A DNA stretch of 64,000 nt. Source: Bifidobacterium apousia. GTDB taxonomy: Bacteria > Actinomycetota > Actinomycetes > Actinomycetales > Bifidobacteriaceae. Positions within the stretch are counted from its first letter, which is position 1. Every line of letters begins with the position of its first letter. Below, in pieces: positions 33,441-44,947 of the stretch. The DNA is taken from NCBI RefSeq assembly GCF_007559275.1, contig NZ_VMHK01000001.1:558001-622000 (forward strand), read 5' to 3'. The position numbers and the translations under genes are program-made. Under the pieces are notes generated by a model. It did no database searches. It saw nothing but the letters and a program-made list of their open reading frames with translations, and was not told the origin of the DNA.

Positions 33441-34217
33441 TCAAAGCTGAACAGGGCGAGCCGAGGTGCTCTGATCAGGGTCTGCAGCCGCATTGCGTAT
33501 CGTATGCAAATAGCGATAGACGCTGGGGGCGGAGATCCCCAGAGCCCGGGCAACGGTATCCACCGAGCCCTTGACCAGAAAGACCCCTGACCCATTCAGG
33601 CGCATGATCAGCTGCAGTCGCTCCTGCCGGTTCATCCGTACGGGAGGAATGCCAAGATCTGCGGCGAATTCGGCAATGTTATGCGTAACTACTTCATCTG
33701 TGTTGACCGAGAGCACTTCACGGGTCGATCGGTCTGTCCCGTTCTCGGCCTCCGATTGTCCTGGTAAGGCCCTGTCGTCCTTCAGCTCAGCAGTAGGATC
33801 GGCCAGTCCCAGAGCGTCCAGATAGGCACTGGCCCGCCTGAGCTCTTGACTGGCCTGTCGGAAGGCGGAATTGTCAAAATTAATGCAGAGAAAGCCGATC
33901 ACCCGTCCCCTCGAATTTCGTAAGAACAGAGTAGAGGAGACCATAGGGTGTCCCTGGACGGTGTAGCTGGTGCAGTGGGTCAGATAGTTGTGCTGGTCGT
34001 ATTCGTGGTTCTGCCAGATGTGCAGGACCAGGTCAGTGGCGGGGCTGCCTATGGTGCGTCCGCTCAAGTTGCCGTTGGCGATGGCAACCACCGAATGCGA
34101 GAAATCCTTGACGCTCTGAAGCACTACTTCCGTCTTGGGTCCGAGGATTTTCCCCAGGAAGTCCACTAGCGGGACGAAAAGCTGCAGAGAAGATGAAATG
34201 GGCTTTGATGCTCTCAT
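33441..34217 (-). CDS. YheO/DauR-like PAS-HTH transcriptional regulator
   Basis: The 258-residue protein has an N-terminal YheO-like PAS domain (about 10-125: FLGKILGPKTEVVLQSVKD, IGSPATDLVL, RVIGFLCINFD) and a C-terminal HTH of the HTH_22 type (about 180-240: RMNRQERLQLIMRLNGSGVFLVKGSVDTVARALGI..SVYRYL, given here in part). Relatives such as DauR repress amino-acid or D-amino-acid catabolism genes. It is divergent from the MalY/PatB lyase gene 141 bases away, so that gene is the likely target. A dyad lies between them. The ligand is unknown. Confidence 0.87.
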   Translation of the reverse strand: MRASKPISSSLQLFVPLVDFLGKILGPKTEVVLQSVKDFSHSVVAIANGNLSGRTIGSPATDLVLHIWQNHEYDQHNYLTHCTSYTVQGHPMVSSTLFLRNSRGRVIGFLCINFDNSAFRQASQELRRASAYLDALGLADPTAELKDDRALPGQSEAENGTDRSTREVLSVNTDEVVTHNIAEFAADLGIPPVRMNRQERLQLIMRLNGSGVFLVKGSVDTVARALGISAPSVYRYLHTIRNAAADPDQSTSARPVQL

Positions 34218-34251
34218 TCTGTCACCCCATCCACTGACTCAAGCCAGATAG

Positions 34252-34270
34252 TACCATCGCCGCTCTGGTA
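34252..34270. promoter_or_regulatory. Dyad between the regulator and lyase genes (candidate operator)
   Basis: TACCA (34252-34256) and TGGTA (34266-34270) form an inverted repeat with nine bases between, located in the divergent promoter region. It is a plausible binding site for the YheO-like regulator. Confidence 0.4.
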
Positions 34271-34358
34271 TTAGACGCAGACACTCTGATGGAGCCCGCG
34301 GCTGTAGACTGGCGGAAGGTCGCTGCGAGCACATCTGCACGGGATGAGAGGTTGACTA

Positions 34359-35570
34359 ATGACGTACGATTTCACCAGCATCATGGATAGGCACGGCAAG
34401 GACGCCATTTCGGTTGACGGCCTGGGTGCCGAGCCTGGATTCGCCCCCGACCCTCCCAAGGAGGGCTTCGATGTCATTCCCATGTGGGTGGCCGATATGA
34501 ACTTCCCTACGGTGCCGACCATACCAGAGGCCATCATCGAGCGTGCCAAGCACCCGGCTTTCGGCTATTTCAATCCCACTGACGAGTACTACAATGCCAT
34601 CATCAACTGGCAGCACACCCGCAATGGCGTGGAAGGCCTGACAGCTGAAGACATCGGCTATGAGAACGGGGTCCTGGGCGGGGTTGTCTCGACTTTGACC
34701 GCCTTCGCGGCTCCTGGCGATGCGGTTTTGCTCCACAGCCCGACCTACGTCGGCTTTACCTCCTGCATCGAGAACAATGGCTACCACATCGTGCACAGCC
34801 CCTTGAAGAAGGACGAGCAGGGCGTCTGGCGCATGGACTTCGAGGACATGGATCGCAAGCTCAAGGAGCACAACATCCATGTGGCGGTCTTCTGCAGCCC
34901 GCACAACCCTTGCGGCCGCGTCTGGGAGAAGTGGGAGATTGAGAAGGCCATGGAGGTATATAAGGAGAACGACTGCGTGGTCATCTCCGACGAGATCTGG
35001 TCGGATCTGATTCTGTCGGGCCACAAGCACATCCCCACCCAGTCGGTCAGCCAGGATGCCCGCAACAGAACGGCCGCCTTCTATGCGCCTAGCAAGACCT
35101 TCAACCTGGCCGGTCTGGTCGGCTCCTACCACATCATCTATAACAAGTACCTGCGCGACAGGATTGTGGCCAAGGGGTCCAAGGCCCACTACAACGACAT
35201 GAACGTGCTGTCCATGCATGCCCTGATCGGGGCCTACAAGCCCCAAGGCCAGGAGTGGGTGGATGAACTCCGGCAGGTTTTGACCGGGAATGTCGACTAC
35301 GCCTACGATTACATCCGGCAGCATTTCGAGGGAGTCGAGCTCGCCAAGCCCCAGGGCACCTACATGCTCTTCCTCGATTGCACGCCATGGTGCAAGAAGC
35401 ATGATCTGAGCCTGGACCAGCTGTTGAAGCGGGCCTGGGATGTGGGCGTGGCTGTTCAGGATGGGCGGCAGTTCAAGGCTCCCTGTGCCATCCGCATGAA
35501 CCTGGCGCTGCCTTTGAGCCGGGTCCAGGAGGCTATGGACCGTCTGGACAAGTACGTTTTCAACGCCTGA
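34359..35570 (+). CDS. MalY/PatB-type PLP-dependent cystathionine beta-lyase / aminotransferase
   Basis: The 403-residue protein belongs to fold-type I PLP enzymes of the MalY/PatB group, which cleave C-S bonds of cystathionine or cysteine. It has PMWVADMNFPTVPTI, FGYF, the PLP-binding NPCGRVW region, VVISDEIWSDLI and the Schiff-base Lys in APSKTFNLAGL, and ends with a conserved Arg (IRMNLALPLSRV). GAGAGG precedes the ATG. The divergent regulator suggests control by a sulfur or amino-acid signal. In bifidobacteria such an enzyme would supply homocysteine for methionine or degrade cysteine. Confidence 0.92.
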   Translation: MTYDFTSIMDRHGKDAISVDGLGAEPGFAPDPPKEGFDVIPMWVADMNFPTVPTIPEAIIERAKHPAFGYFNPTDEYYNAIINWQHTRNGVEGLTAEDIGYENGVLGGVVSTLTAFAAPGDAVLLHSPTYVGFTSCIENNGYHIVHSPLKKDEQGVWRMDFEDMDRKLKEHNIHVAVFCSPHNPCGRVWEKWEIEKAMEVYKENDCVVISDEIWSDLILSGHKHIPTQSVSQDARNRTAAFYAPSKTFNLAGLVGSYHIIYNKYLRDRIVAKGSKAHYNDMNVLSMHALIGAYKPQGQEWVDELRQVLTGNVDYAYDYIRQHFEGVELAKPQGTYMLFLDCTPWCKKHDLSLDQLLKRAWDVGVAVQDGRQFKAPCAIRMNLALPLSRVQEAMDRLDKYVFNA

Positions 35571-35590
35571 ATGATACTTGAGTGGTAATA

Positions 35591-35627
35591 GACCCTCGCT
35601 GTGGTGCAGAACCGATCAGCGGGGGTC
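35591..35627. terminator. Bidirectional terminator between the lyase and acetoin reductase genes
   Basis: GACCCTCGCTG (35591-35601) pairs with CAGCGGGGGTC (35617-35627), 11 pairs with one G-T, between convergent genes. Confidence 0.7.
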
Positions 35628-35658
35628 CATCATATGTGGGCGAATCCTTGCTGCAGAC

Positions 35659-36483
<825 letters not shown>

Positions 36484-36640
36484 CTAAAGGGCGAGCGGTC
36501 CGCCACACCGGTTGGCTGATTCGGCGTGTGGCGCAAGGGGGGTCGTATTCTCCCCGGGTTGCGCTAGACTATTACGCGGTTGCCGGTTCACGTCCGCCAC
36601 AGGGGCGGTCGACCCGGGGCCCTTGAATCTAGGAGTAACC

Positions 36641-36853
36641 ATGAAGCAGGGAATTCATCCCGATTATCATCCCGTTGAGGTCACGTGCTCGTGCGGCAAT
36701 ACCTTCATCACCCGTTCGACCGCTCCCGGCGATCATATGACGGTTGATGTCTGCTCGCACTGCCACCCCTTCTACACCGGCAAGCAGAAGATTCTGGACA
36801 CCGGTGGTCGCGTGGCTCGGTTCGAAGCCCGTTACGGCAAGAGGACCAAGTAG
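36641..36853 (+). CDS. rpmE: 50S ribosomal protein L31, zinc-binding type
   Basis: The 70-residue protein has the L31 start [19 protein letters not shown] and the second zinc pair in [13 protein letters not shown], so it keeps the CxC/CxxC-type zinc site (C+ form), unlike the zinc-free paralogue many bacteria make when zinc is scarce. AGGAG lies six bases upstream of the ATG; a longer open frame upstream is not part of the gene. A strong terminator separates it from prfA, as in other actinobacteria. Confidence 0.96.
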   Translation: MKQGIHPDYHPVEVTCSCGNTFITRSTAPGDHMTVDVCSHCHPFYTGKQKILDTGGRVARFEARYGKRTK

Positions 36854-36860
36854 CACTTCC

Positions 36861-36915
36861 AACGCCAGTCCCTTCCGGGTCGCTCTGCTATGCCCGGTGG
36901 GGACTGGCGTTTTTT
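36861..36915 (+). terminator. Rho-independent terminator after rpmE
   Basis: AACGCCAGTCCC (36861-36872) pairs with GGGACTGGCGTT (36900-36911), followed by a run of T to 36915. An inner CCGGG/CCCGG can extend the stem. Confidence 0.9.
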
Positions 36916-36956
36916 ATGACTTGAACCATGCGGATGAGCGGACGGGAAGGGTGTAG

Positions 36957-38045
36957 ATGAGCGAGGAGCAGTTTCCGGCGGCGGTGGCTGCCGTCGAGGA
37001 GTACGGTCGCCTGGAAAAGCAGATGAGTCAGCCCGAAACGGCTTCAGATCCGGCGCAGATCCGCAAGTTGGGCCGCAGGCATGCTGAGCTCGCACCCATC
37101 GTTGAAGCCTACAAGGCCTATCACAGCGCCTTGGAAGACAGCCAGGCCGCCGAACAGATGGCACGGGAGGATCCTGACTTCGCGCAAGAGGCCAAGGCCA
37201 TGGCTGACCGCATACCGGACCTGGAACAGGCCCTGCGCACCGCGCTTATTCCGCGTGATCCCGATGACGGCCGCGATACGATCATGGAGATCAAGGCCGG
37301 CAGCGGCGGCGAGGAGGCGGCCCTCTTCGCTGGCGATCTGATGCGCATGTATGTGCGTTATGCCGAAAAACGCGGCTGGACCACCGAGATCATGAGCGAG
37401 AACCGCACCCAGCTTGGTGGGGTCAAGGATGCCCAGCTGGCCATTCGCGCTCGCGGTCAGGTGGCTCCTGCCGATGGCGTCTGGGCTTCCCTCAAGTACG
37501 AGGGCGGCGTGCATCGGGTCCAGCGCATCCCCGTCACCGAGTCCCAGGGCCGTATTCAGACCTCAGCTGCGGGGGTCATCGTCTTTCCAGAGGCTGACGA
37601 GGACGACGACGAGATCGAGATCGACCCCAAGGACCTCAAGGTTGACATCTTCATGAGCTCCGGCCCAGGAGGACAGTCCGTCAACACCACCTACTCGGCT
37701 GTGCGCATGACCCACATCCCCACCGGCATCGTGGTCTCCATGCAGGATGAGAAATCCCAGATACAGAATCGTCAGGCCGCCTTGCGGGTGCTCAAGTCCC
37801 GTCTGCTGGCCATGAAGCACGAGGAGGAGGCCGCCCAGGCTGCCGACATGCGCCATTCCCAGGTCCGTTCCTTGGATCGGTCCGAGCGTATCAGGACCTA
37901 TAACTTCCCCGAGAGCCGGATCGTGGATCACCGTACCGGCTACAAGGCCTACAACCTGGAGCAGGTCCTGGACGGCGACCTGCAGGCCGTCATCGACTCC
38001 GACATTCAAGCTGATGAGGCCCGCAGAATGGCTTCACAGGGGTGA
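36957..38045 (+). CDS. prfA: Peptide chain release factor 1
   Basis: RF1 ends translation at UAA and UAG. The 362-residue protein has the anticodon-like PVT tripeptide in RIPVTESQGRIQTS and the catalytic GGQ at 238-240 in SSGPGGQSVNTT. The C-terminal coil IVDHRTGYKAYNLEQVLDG is typical. GGGAAGGG precedes the ATG. The GGQ glutamine is the substrate of PrmC, which is encoded next with an overlapping start. Confidence 0.97.
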   Translation: MSEEQFPAAVAAVEEYGRLEKQMSQPETASDPAQIRKLGRRHAELAPIVEAYKAYHSALEDSQAAEQMAREDPDFAQEAKAMADRIPDLEQALRTALIPRDPDDGRDTIMEIKAGSGGEEAALFAGDLMRMYVRYAEKRGWTTEIMSENRTQLGGVKDAQLAIRARGQVAPADGVWASLKYEGGVHRVQRIPVTESQGRIQTSAAGVIVFPEADEDDDEIEIDPKDLKVDIFMSSGPGGQSVNTTYSAVRMTHIPTGIVVSMQDEKSQIQNRQAALRVLKSRLLAMKHEEEAAQAADMRHSQVRSLDRSERIRTYNFPESRIVDHRTGYKAYNLEQVLDGDLQAVIDSDIQADEARRMASQG

Positions 38046-38992
38046 ATCAGCAGGAGCATGGGACCAGTCTGGCCGAGCTGGTTGACATGGGTCATCACTT
38101 GCTGGCCCAGGCCGGTGTGCCTACTCCGCTCAATGACGCCAGGCTGCTGCTGGCCGATGCCCTTGGGTGCGATCTGCATAAGCTGGATCAGGCTCTGCTC
38201 TTGGACCGGACAGCTGAGGAACTGTTGACGAATGAAGGTGGTCGCAGACAGGCTGGTGGTTTTCAGTCGGCGGCCCTGGAACGTTATCGGTCCTATCTGC
38301 AGAGGCGAACCGGACGCGAACCCCTGCAGTACATTCTTGGCCACGCCTACTTTCGTTATTTGGATCTCCGCCTGGGGCCGGGGGTCTTTATCCCACGTCC
38401 TGAGACCGAAACGGTGGCTCAGGCAGGTATCGATGCCTTGACTGGAGTGGATCATCCACTGGCAGTGGATCTGTGTTCCGGCAGTGGAGCCATCGGCCTG
38501 TCCTTGGCCACAGAGGTTCCAGGTGCGCGGGTTCGGGCCGTGGAGGTGGACAAGGAGGCATATCGGTGGGGTGCGTTGAATGCCGCCGCTCAGGAGGCTG
38601 CCATTCGGGAGGCTGGATCCGACTATCAGCTGCTCTTGGCTGATGCCACGGATTCCGCCGCTCTGTCTGATCTGGATGCCCATGTGGATTTGGTCATCAG
38701 CAACCCTCCCTACGTCCCCATGGATGCGATTCCTAGCCAGCCCGAGGTGCGTGACTGGGATCCGGACCTGGCCCTCTATGGCGGTTCACCCGACGGGTGC
38801 CTTGTGCCCTGCCGCATTCTGGACAGGGCCATGGTTTTGCTGGCACCCGGCGGTCTGCTGGTCATGGAGCATGACGCCTCCCAGGGGGCGGCCATGGTTG
38901 CAGCTGCACAGGAGCGAGGGTACCTGGATGCGCACACACACCGGGATCTGACTGGCCGCGACCGCTACCTGACAGCCCGACGGCCAGGGTGA
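38042..38992 (+). CDS. prmC: Release factor glutamine N5-methyltransferase
   Basis: PrmC methylates the GGQ glutamine of RF1 and RF2 using S-adenosylmethionine. The 316-residue protein has the substrate-recognition helix domain at the N-terminus, FIPRPETETV, the SAM motif VDLCSGSGAIGLSLA and the catalytic NPPY in VISNPPYVP. The GTG start (38042) overlaps the prfA stop (GTGA), indicating coupling. The sequence around residue 60-75 (TNEGGRRQAGG) is a small insertion relative to shorter homologues. Confidence 0.93.
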   Translation: MNQQEHGTSLAELVDMGHHLLAQAGVPTPLNDARLLLADALGCDLHKLDQALLLDRTAEELLTNEGGRRQAGGFQSAALERYRSYLQRRTGREPLQYILGHAYFRYLDLRLGPGVFIPRPETETVAQAGIDALTGVDHPLAVDLCSGSGAIGLSLATEVPGARVRAVEVDKEAYRWGALNAAAQEAAIREAGSDYQLLLADATDSAALSDLDAHVDLVISNPPYVPMDAIPSQPEVRDWDPDLALYGGSPDGCLVPCRILDRAMVLLAPGGLLVMEHDASQGAAMVAAAQERGYLDAHTHRDLTGRDRYLTARRPG

Positions 38993-39065
38993 CGGGACGC
39001 AGATCCGCGGTTCTTCAGGTCCTGGCGGGCTGCCGGGGTCCTGGGATAGATTGGTAGCTGGTCAC

Positions 39066-39761
39066 ATGAACATGTCGAGCCGAAAGGTCGTGATGCAGGG
39101 TATGAGCCGGGTGATGACCTATGACAGTCGGTCGCCGCAGTTACTGGCCCAGGTGGTGGCCGCCGGGGGGCTGGCGGTCATTCCTACCGACACGGTCTAT
39201 GGCATCGTCTGCGATCCATGCAATGACGCGGCCATCGATAGGCTCTTCCAGGCCAAGCACCGTCCCAGGACCAAGTCCATCCAGGTGCTGTTGGATGGGG
39301 TCCAGGCCATGGACCGGCTGGATCTTAGCCTGCCTGCGCCTCTGGATCGCCTGTCCGATGCCCTGTTGCCGGGCCCCTTTTCGCCTATTGCCCTTGTAGG
39401 AAGTTCCTGCCCTCTGCGCACCCCTCGAAGGGAGCCCGAGGGTCCCACCCAGGCCGTCAGGGTGCCTGACTCGTCCATTTGCCGGGCCCTCCTGCAGGTG
39501 ACCGGCCCCCTGGCTGCTTCCAGCGCCAACCGATCCGGCAATCCCAGCGTGGAGACCGTCCAGCAGGCCGAATCCGAGCTGGGTGACAGCGTCGATCTCT
39601 ACCTGGACGGGGGGCCGACCCCAGGCTCAGTGGCCAGCACGGTGGTGGAAGCCGACAGGACCGATGCTGACGGAATACACGTGCTGCGGCAGGGCGTCAT
39701 AGGCGAGACTCGGGTCCGCGCAATACTGTCCAGCCAAACCAGCGGAGGGGAGGGTCGGTGA
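39066..39761 (+). CDS. tsaC: Threonylcarbamoyl-AMP synthase (Sua5/YrdC/TsaC family)
   Basis: The enzyme makes threonylcarbamoyl-AMP for the t6A37 modification of ANN-decoding tRNAs. Family motifs are GGLAVIPTDTVYGIVCD, a KxR-like KHRPRTKSIQVLL, the LLPGPFSPI core and PLAASSANRSGNPS. The start is uncertain: ATG 39066 fits a TAGATT hexamer at 39047-39052, while ATG 39093 or 39102 would also keep the whole domain. The stop overlaps the GTG of wecA. Placement after prfA-prmC is typical for actinobacteria. Confidence 0.9.
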   Translation: MNMSSRKVVMQGMSRVMTYDSRSPQLLAQVVAAGGLAVIPTDTVYGIVCDPCNDAAIDRLFQAKHRPRTKSIQVLLDGVQAMDRLDLSLPAPLDRLSDALLPGPFSPIALVGSSCPLRTPRREPEGPTQAVRVPDSSICRALLQVTGPLAASSANRSGNPSVETVQQAESELGDSVDLYLDGGPTPGSVASTVVEADRTDADGIHVLRQGVIGETRVRAILSSQTSGGEGR

Positions 39762-40963
39762 GGGTATACCTGTTCATTGCTGCCATCGCTGGCGGAGCCA
39801 CCTGGCTGGTCATGCCCATGGTGCGTCATCTCGCCATCCGGGTTGGTGCCGTAGGTGTGGTCCGCGCTCGCGACGTACATAAGGTGCCCACCCCCCGTAT
39901 GGGCGGCCTGGGCATGCTGATCGGCTTTGCCGTGGCCATGTGCTTCGCCTCCCGCATCCCCTTCATCACAGGCCTCTTCCAGTCCGGTCATCAGGCCTGG
40001 GTCATTCTGGCCGGGGCCGTGGCCATCTGCCTGCTGGGCATAGCCGACGACCTTTGGGATCTGGACTGGATGCTCAAGCTGGCCGGCCAGTTGCTGATTT
40101 CGGTCTTCGTCTCCTGGGGCGGCATCCAGATCATCTCCCTGCCTTTGGGATCCCTGGTGGCGGCATCGCCCAGCCTGTCCATGGCCATCACGGCATTTCT
40201 GATCGTGGCCTCCATCAATGCGGTCAACTTTGTGGACGGACTGGACGGCCTGGCTGCGGGCATCGTAGCCATCGGGGGCATCGCCTTCGCCATCTACTCA
40301 TATATCATCGCCCGCATCTCGCCCGACTACGCCTCCCTGGCCACGCTGATCGACGTCGCCATGGTGGGCATTTGCGTGGGATTCCTCCTGCACAACTGGC
40401 ATCCGGCCAAGCTCTTCATGGGCGACTCAGGATCCATGCTGCTGGGTTACTTGATCACCTGCGCATCCATTGTGGTCACCGGACGGCTGGATCCAGCCAC
40501 CATTCATGCCAGCATCTATCTGCCGGCCTTTATGCCCATTCTTTTGCCCATCCTGGTGCTTTTCCTGCCTGTTCTGGACATGTGCTTGGCCATTGTCCGG
40601 CGGCTCAGCCATGGGCAATCACCCATGCACCCCGACCGCATGCACCTGCACCACCGTATGCTGCGCATCGGTCACACGGTTCGTTCCGCGGTCCTCATTC
40701 TCTGGGGCTGGGCCGCCCTGATTGCCTTCGGCTCGCTCTTTATTCTTTTCTTCCCTCTGAGATATGTCCTGATCGGTCTGGCCCTGGCCGCCATACTGCT
40801 GACCTTCGCTACCCTCTACCCCTACTACCGTCGTCGCCTTCCCGAAATCAGGCGTGAGAACGCTCTTCTTGCCGCCCAAGGTTCGCAGCATGCGGCCAGA
40901 CCGCACTGGCATCGCAAGAGCCGCCACGACAAGGATGAGGACGATATTCACCCAATGAAATAG
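39758..40963 (+). CDS. wecA: Undecaprenyl-phosphate GlcNAc-1-phosphate transferase family protein
   Basis: The 401-residue integral membrane enzyme has about 11 helices and matches WecA/TagO, which start lipid-linked glycan synthesis (teichoic acid, arabinogalactan linker or polysaccharide) by moving sugar-1-phosphate to undecaprenyl phosphate. The motifs are VHKVPTPRMGGLG, the metal site GIADDLWDLDW, NFVDGLDGLAAG, LFMGDSGSMLLG and the HPDRMHLHHRML histidine loop. The start is GTG with GGAGGGGAGGG upstream. The cytoplasmic tail of about 30 residues is basic. WecA is preferred over MraY because MraY sits in the division cluster. Confidence 0.92.
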   Translation: MRVYLFIAAIAGGATWLVMPMVRHLAIRVGAVGVVRARDVHKVPTPRMGGLGMLIGFAVAMCFASRIPFITGLFQSGHQAWVILAGAVAICLLGIADDLWDLDWMLKLAGQLLISVFVSWGGIQIISLPLGSLVAASPSLSMAITAFLIVASINAVNFVDGLDGLAAGIVAIGGIAFAIYSYIIARISPDYASLATLIDVAMVGICVGFLLHNWHPAKLFMGDSGSMLLGYLITCASIVVTGRLDPATIHASIYLPAFMPILLPILVLFLPVLDMCLAIVRRLSHGQSPMHPDRMHLHHRMLRIGHTVRSAVLILWGWAALIAFGSLFILFFPLRYVLIGLALAAILLTFATLYPYYRRRLPEIRRENALLAAQGSQHAARPHWHRKSRHDKDEDDIHPMK

Positions 40964-41000
40964 TGCGGACACGGTGCAGTGAACGGTCAAGAAGCACTTG

Positions 41001-42560
<1,560 letters not shown>

Positions 42561-42577
42561 GCCTACATAGGCAGGTG

Positions 42578-42611
42578 ATCGGCGCAGGATCTCATCAGGA
42601 CCTGCGCCGAT
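42578..42611 (+). terminator. Terminator after guaB
   Basis: ATCGGCGCAGG (42578-42588) pairs with CCTGCGCCGAT (42601-42611), 11 base pairs, starting 17 bases after the stop codon. The T tract is weak. Confidence 0.7.
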
Positions 42612-42754
42612 TGCATCTCTCATGGCAGTCATGATCCAGTTGGTTGTGTTGGCGATCCCTCTGTCGGTCACGCGCTGGCGGTATCTTGTAATGTTCCGTC
42701 CAAGGCGGCGGAAGGAGCGATCCGGTGCGCAACCCGGATCTGAAAGGCGTACAG

Positions 42755-43456
42755 ATGAGCGATAAGAATGATCTGACTTTCTCGGCGGAGGAATCCCGCA
42801 TGATCTGGATAGACTGCGAGATGACCGGTCTGGATATCTTCCATGACGAGCTGTGCGAGGTCTCCGTGGTGCCCACCGACTTTAACATGAAGGTCCTGGA
42901 CAAGGGCATCGATCTGGTCATCAAGCCCTCCCAGGCGGCCCTGGATCACATGGGGGACTTCGTCAGGAAGATGCACACCTCCTCGGGCTTGATCGAGGAG
43001 ATGAAGACCGGCCTTGACCTGGAGGATGCCCAGCGTCAGGTGATCGAGTACGTCAAGCCCTTCCTGCCCAAGAACGGCAAGGCCCATCTGGCCGGCAACT
43101 CCGTGGGCTCCGACAAGAAGTTCCTTGACAGGTACATGCCTGATCTGATGGATCTTCTGCACTACCGGGTCATCGATGTGAGCACCCTCAAGGAGCTGTC
43201 CCGCCGTTGGTACCCGGACGTCTACAAGAACAAGCCGGCCAAGCATGGCGGCCACAGGGCCCTGGCTGACATCATCGAGTCCATGGACGAACTGCGCTAC
43301 TACCGCTCCATGTTCTTCCTTCCGGCTCCCGGACCCGACCAAGCCCAGTCCAAGGCTGGCGCGGAACAGATCGAGCAGACCAGCCTGCTGCGTCATTACG
43401 AAGAATCCGGCAATCCGGTCGAGGATGCCAACAAGCCCGAGAAGACCGACTACTGA
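42755..43456 (+). CDS. orn: Oligoribonuclease
   Basis: Orn degrades 2-5-nucleotide RNAs, including pGpG from c-di-GMP. The 233-residue protein is a DEDDh 3'-5' exonuclease: [10 protein letters not shown] (first Asp and Glu), [24 protein letters not shown] and the final HRALADI with catalytic His and Asp. AAAGG seven bases before 42755 and the family start ([13 protein letters not shown]) choose this ATG over an upstream GTG. A C-terminal acidic tail of about 50 residues exceeds the E. coli length of 181. Confidence 0.95.
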   Translation: MSDKNDLTFSAEESRMIWIDCEMTGLDIFHDELCEVSVVPTDFNMKVLDKGIDLVIKPSQAALDHMGDFVRKMHTSSGLIEEMKTGLDLEDAQRQVIEYVKPFLPKNGKAHLAGNSVGSDKKFLDRYMPDLMDLLHYRVIDVSTLKELSRRWYPDVYKNKPAKHGGHRALADIIESMDELRYYRSMFFLPAPGPDQAQSKAGAEQIEQTSLLRHYEESGNPVEDANKPEKTDY

Positions 43457-43495
43457 CAGGCGTGCCATGTACCTCTGCGGTGGCACCATGGAGGC

Positions 43496-44902
43496 ATGCA
43501 GCAATCCGAAGCCTTGACCATACTGAGTGCGGGGGCCAATGCCTTCATCACGGGTGCCCCCGGGTCAGGCAAGACCTTTGTGCTCAATGAGTTTGTCGCC
43601 CAGGCCCGTCAGGCCGGGGCGGTTGTGGCGGTGACCGCCTCGACCGGCATCGCCGCCACGCACATCAACGGCCAGACCATCCACTCCTGGAGCGGAGTAG
43701 GCATCGCCACCTGCATGACCGAATCACTCTTGAAACGGATCAAGACCCGCCGTCGCAGACAGATCGAGAGCACCGACATCCTGGTCATCGATGAGGTTTC
43801 CATGATGCACGCCTGGCTCTTCGACATGGTCGACCAGGCCTGCCGGGCCGTTCGCCACAGCCCCGAACCATTCGGAGGGATCCAGGTGGTCCTTTCCGGG
43901 GACTTCTTTCAGCTGCCGCCGGTGACGCGGTCCAACCGAGCTGCAGGAATACTGCCCAGCCCTGAATTCCAGACTGCCCGGGAACGCTATGCCCAGGCCG
44001 GCAAGGACCCGGATGGGTTCGTCACCGAATCACTGGTCTGGCAGGACTTGGACCCGGTCATCTGTTACCTGACCGAGCAGCACCGCCAGGACGATGGCCA
44101 GCTGTTGACCGTCCTGACTGATATCAGAGAGGGTGGCGTCACCCAGGAGGACCATGAGGTCCTGGCCGCCCGTGTCGGCGCAGTGCCCGCCCCCGGTCAG
44201 GTGGCGGTCCACCTCTTCCCGGTCAACAAACAGGCCGACACGCTCAACGACCAGCGCCTGGCCTCCATCGACGAAGAGGCCCACCATTACCAGGCCACAT
44301 CCCGAGGTGAGGCCAGGCTGGTGGAACGGCTGAAGAAGAACATGCTGGCCCCCGAGGATCTGGCCCTGAAGACCGGGGCCGCGGTCATGGCCCTGCGCAA
44401 CGACCAGGACCATCAATATGTCAACGGCTCCATCGGCACCGTCAGTGGATTCACCAGCTCGGCCAAGGGGGGATGGCCGATCGTCTCCTTCCAGAACGGC
44501 AACGTGGTCACCATGAAGCCGGCCGCCTGGGAGACCATGGATGGGGACACCGTCTTGGCCGCCGTCAACCAGGTGCCGCTTCGCTGCGCTTGGGGCATCA
44601 CCATCCACAAGTCCCAGGGGATGACTTTGGACAGGGCCGTCATGGATTTAAGACGGACTTTCGCGCCAGGGATGGGGTACGTGGCCCTCTCCCGTGTGGA
44701 GAGTCTGGATGGGCTCTACCTGACGGGCATCAATGAGCATGCCTTCCTGGTCTCTCCTGATGCCGTCGTTCTGGATGCCGGTTTGAGGGCCGAGTCCAAG
44801 GCGGCCTGCGCACGCCTGAAGGATGAAGGACCCGAGTCCTTCACCAAGCGCGCCGTCGGTCAGGAACCAGAAGACGAATTCAGTCAGGATCAGCTTTTCT
44901 GA
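43496..44902 (+). CDS. PIF1-like DNA helicase
   Basis: The 468-residue protein is a superfamily 1B helicase of the PIF1 group: Walker A ITGAPGSGKT near residue 22, VTASTGIAATHINGQTIHSWSG (motif Ia, quoted here in part), Walker B LVIDEVSM, the GDFFQLPPV motif III, and the C-terminal TIHKSQGMTLDRAVMDL with YVALSRVESLDGLYL (motifs V and VI). PIF1 enzymes unwind 5'-3' at forks, G-quadruplexes and R-loops. GGAGG lies right before the ATG, so spacing is poor and the mRNA may be leaderless. It forms its own unit after orn. Confidence 0.9.
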   Translation: MQQSEALTILSAGANAFITGAPGSGKTFVLNEFVAQARQAGAVVAVTASTGIAATHINGQTIHSWSGVGIATCMTESLLKRIKTRRRRQIESTDILVIDEVSMMHAWLFDMVDQACRAVRHSPEPFGGIQVVLSGDFFQLPPVTRSNRAAGILPSPEFQTARERYAQAGKDPDGFVTESLVWQDLDPVICYLTEQHRQDDGQLLTVLTDIREGGVTQEDHEVLAARVGAVPAPGQVAVHLFPVNKQADTLNDQRLASIDEEAHHYQATSRGEARLVERLKKNMLAPEDLALKTGAAVMALRNDQDHQYVNGSIGTVSGFTSSAKGGWPIVSFQNGNVVTMKPAAWETMDGDTVLAAVNQVPLRCAWGITIHKSQGMTLDRAVMDLRRTFAPGMGYVALSRVESLDGLYLTGINEHAFLVSPDAVVLDAGLRAESKAACARLKDEGPESFTKRAVGQEPEDEFSQDQLF

Positions 44903-44947
44903 AGGGTCGCCCTTACTGGTCTTGGCCGGGTGTGGCCATTCGGGCCG

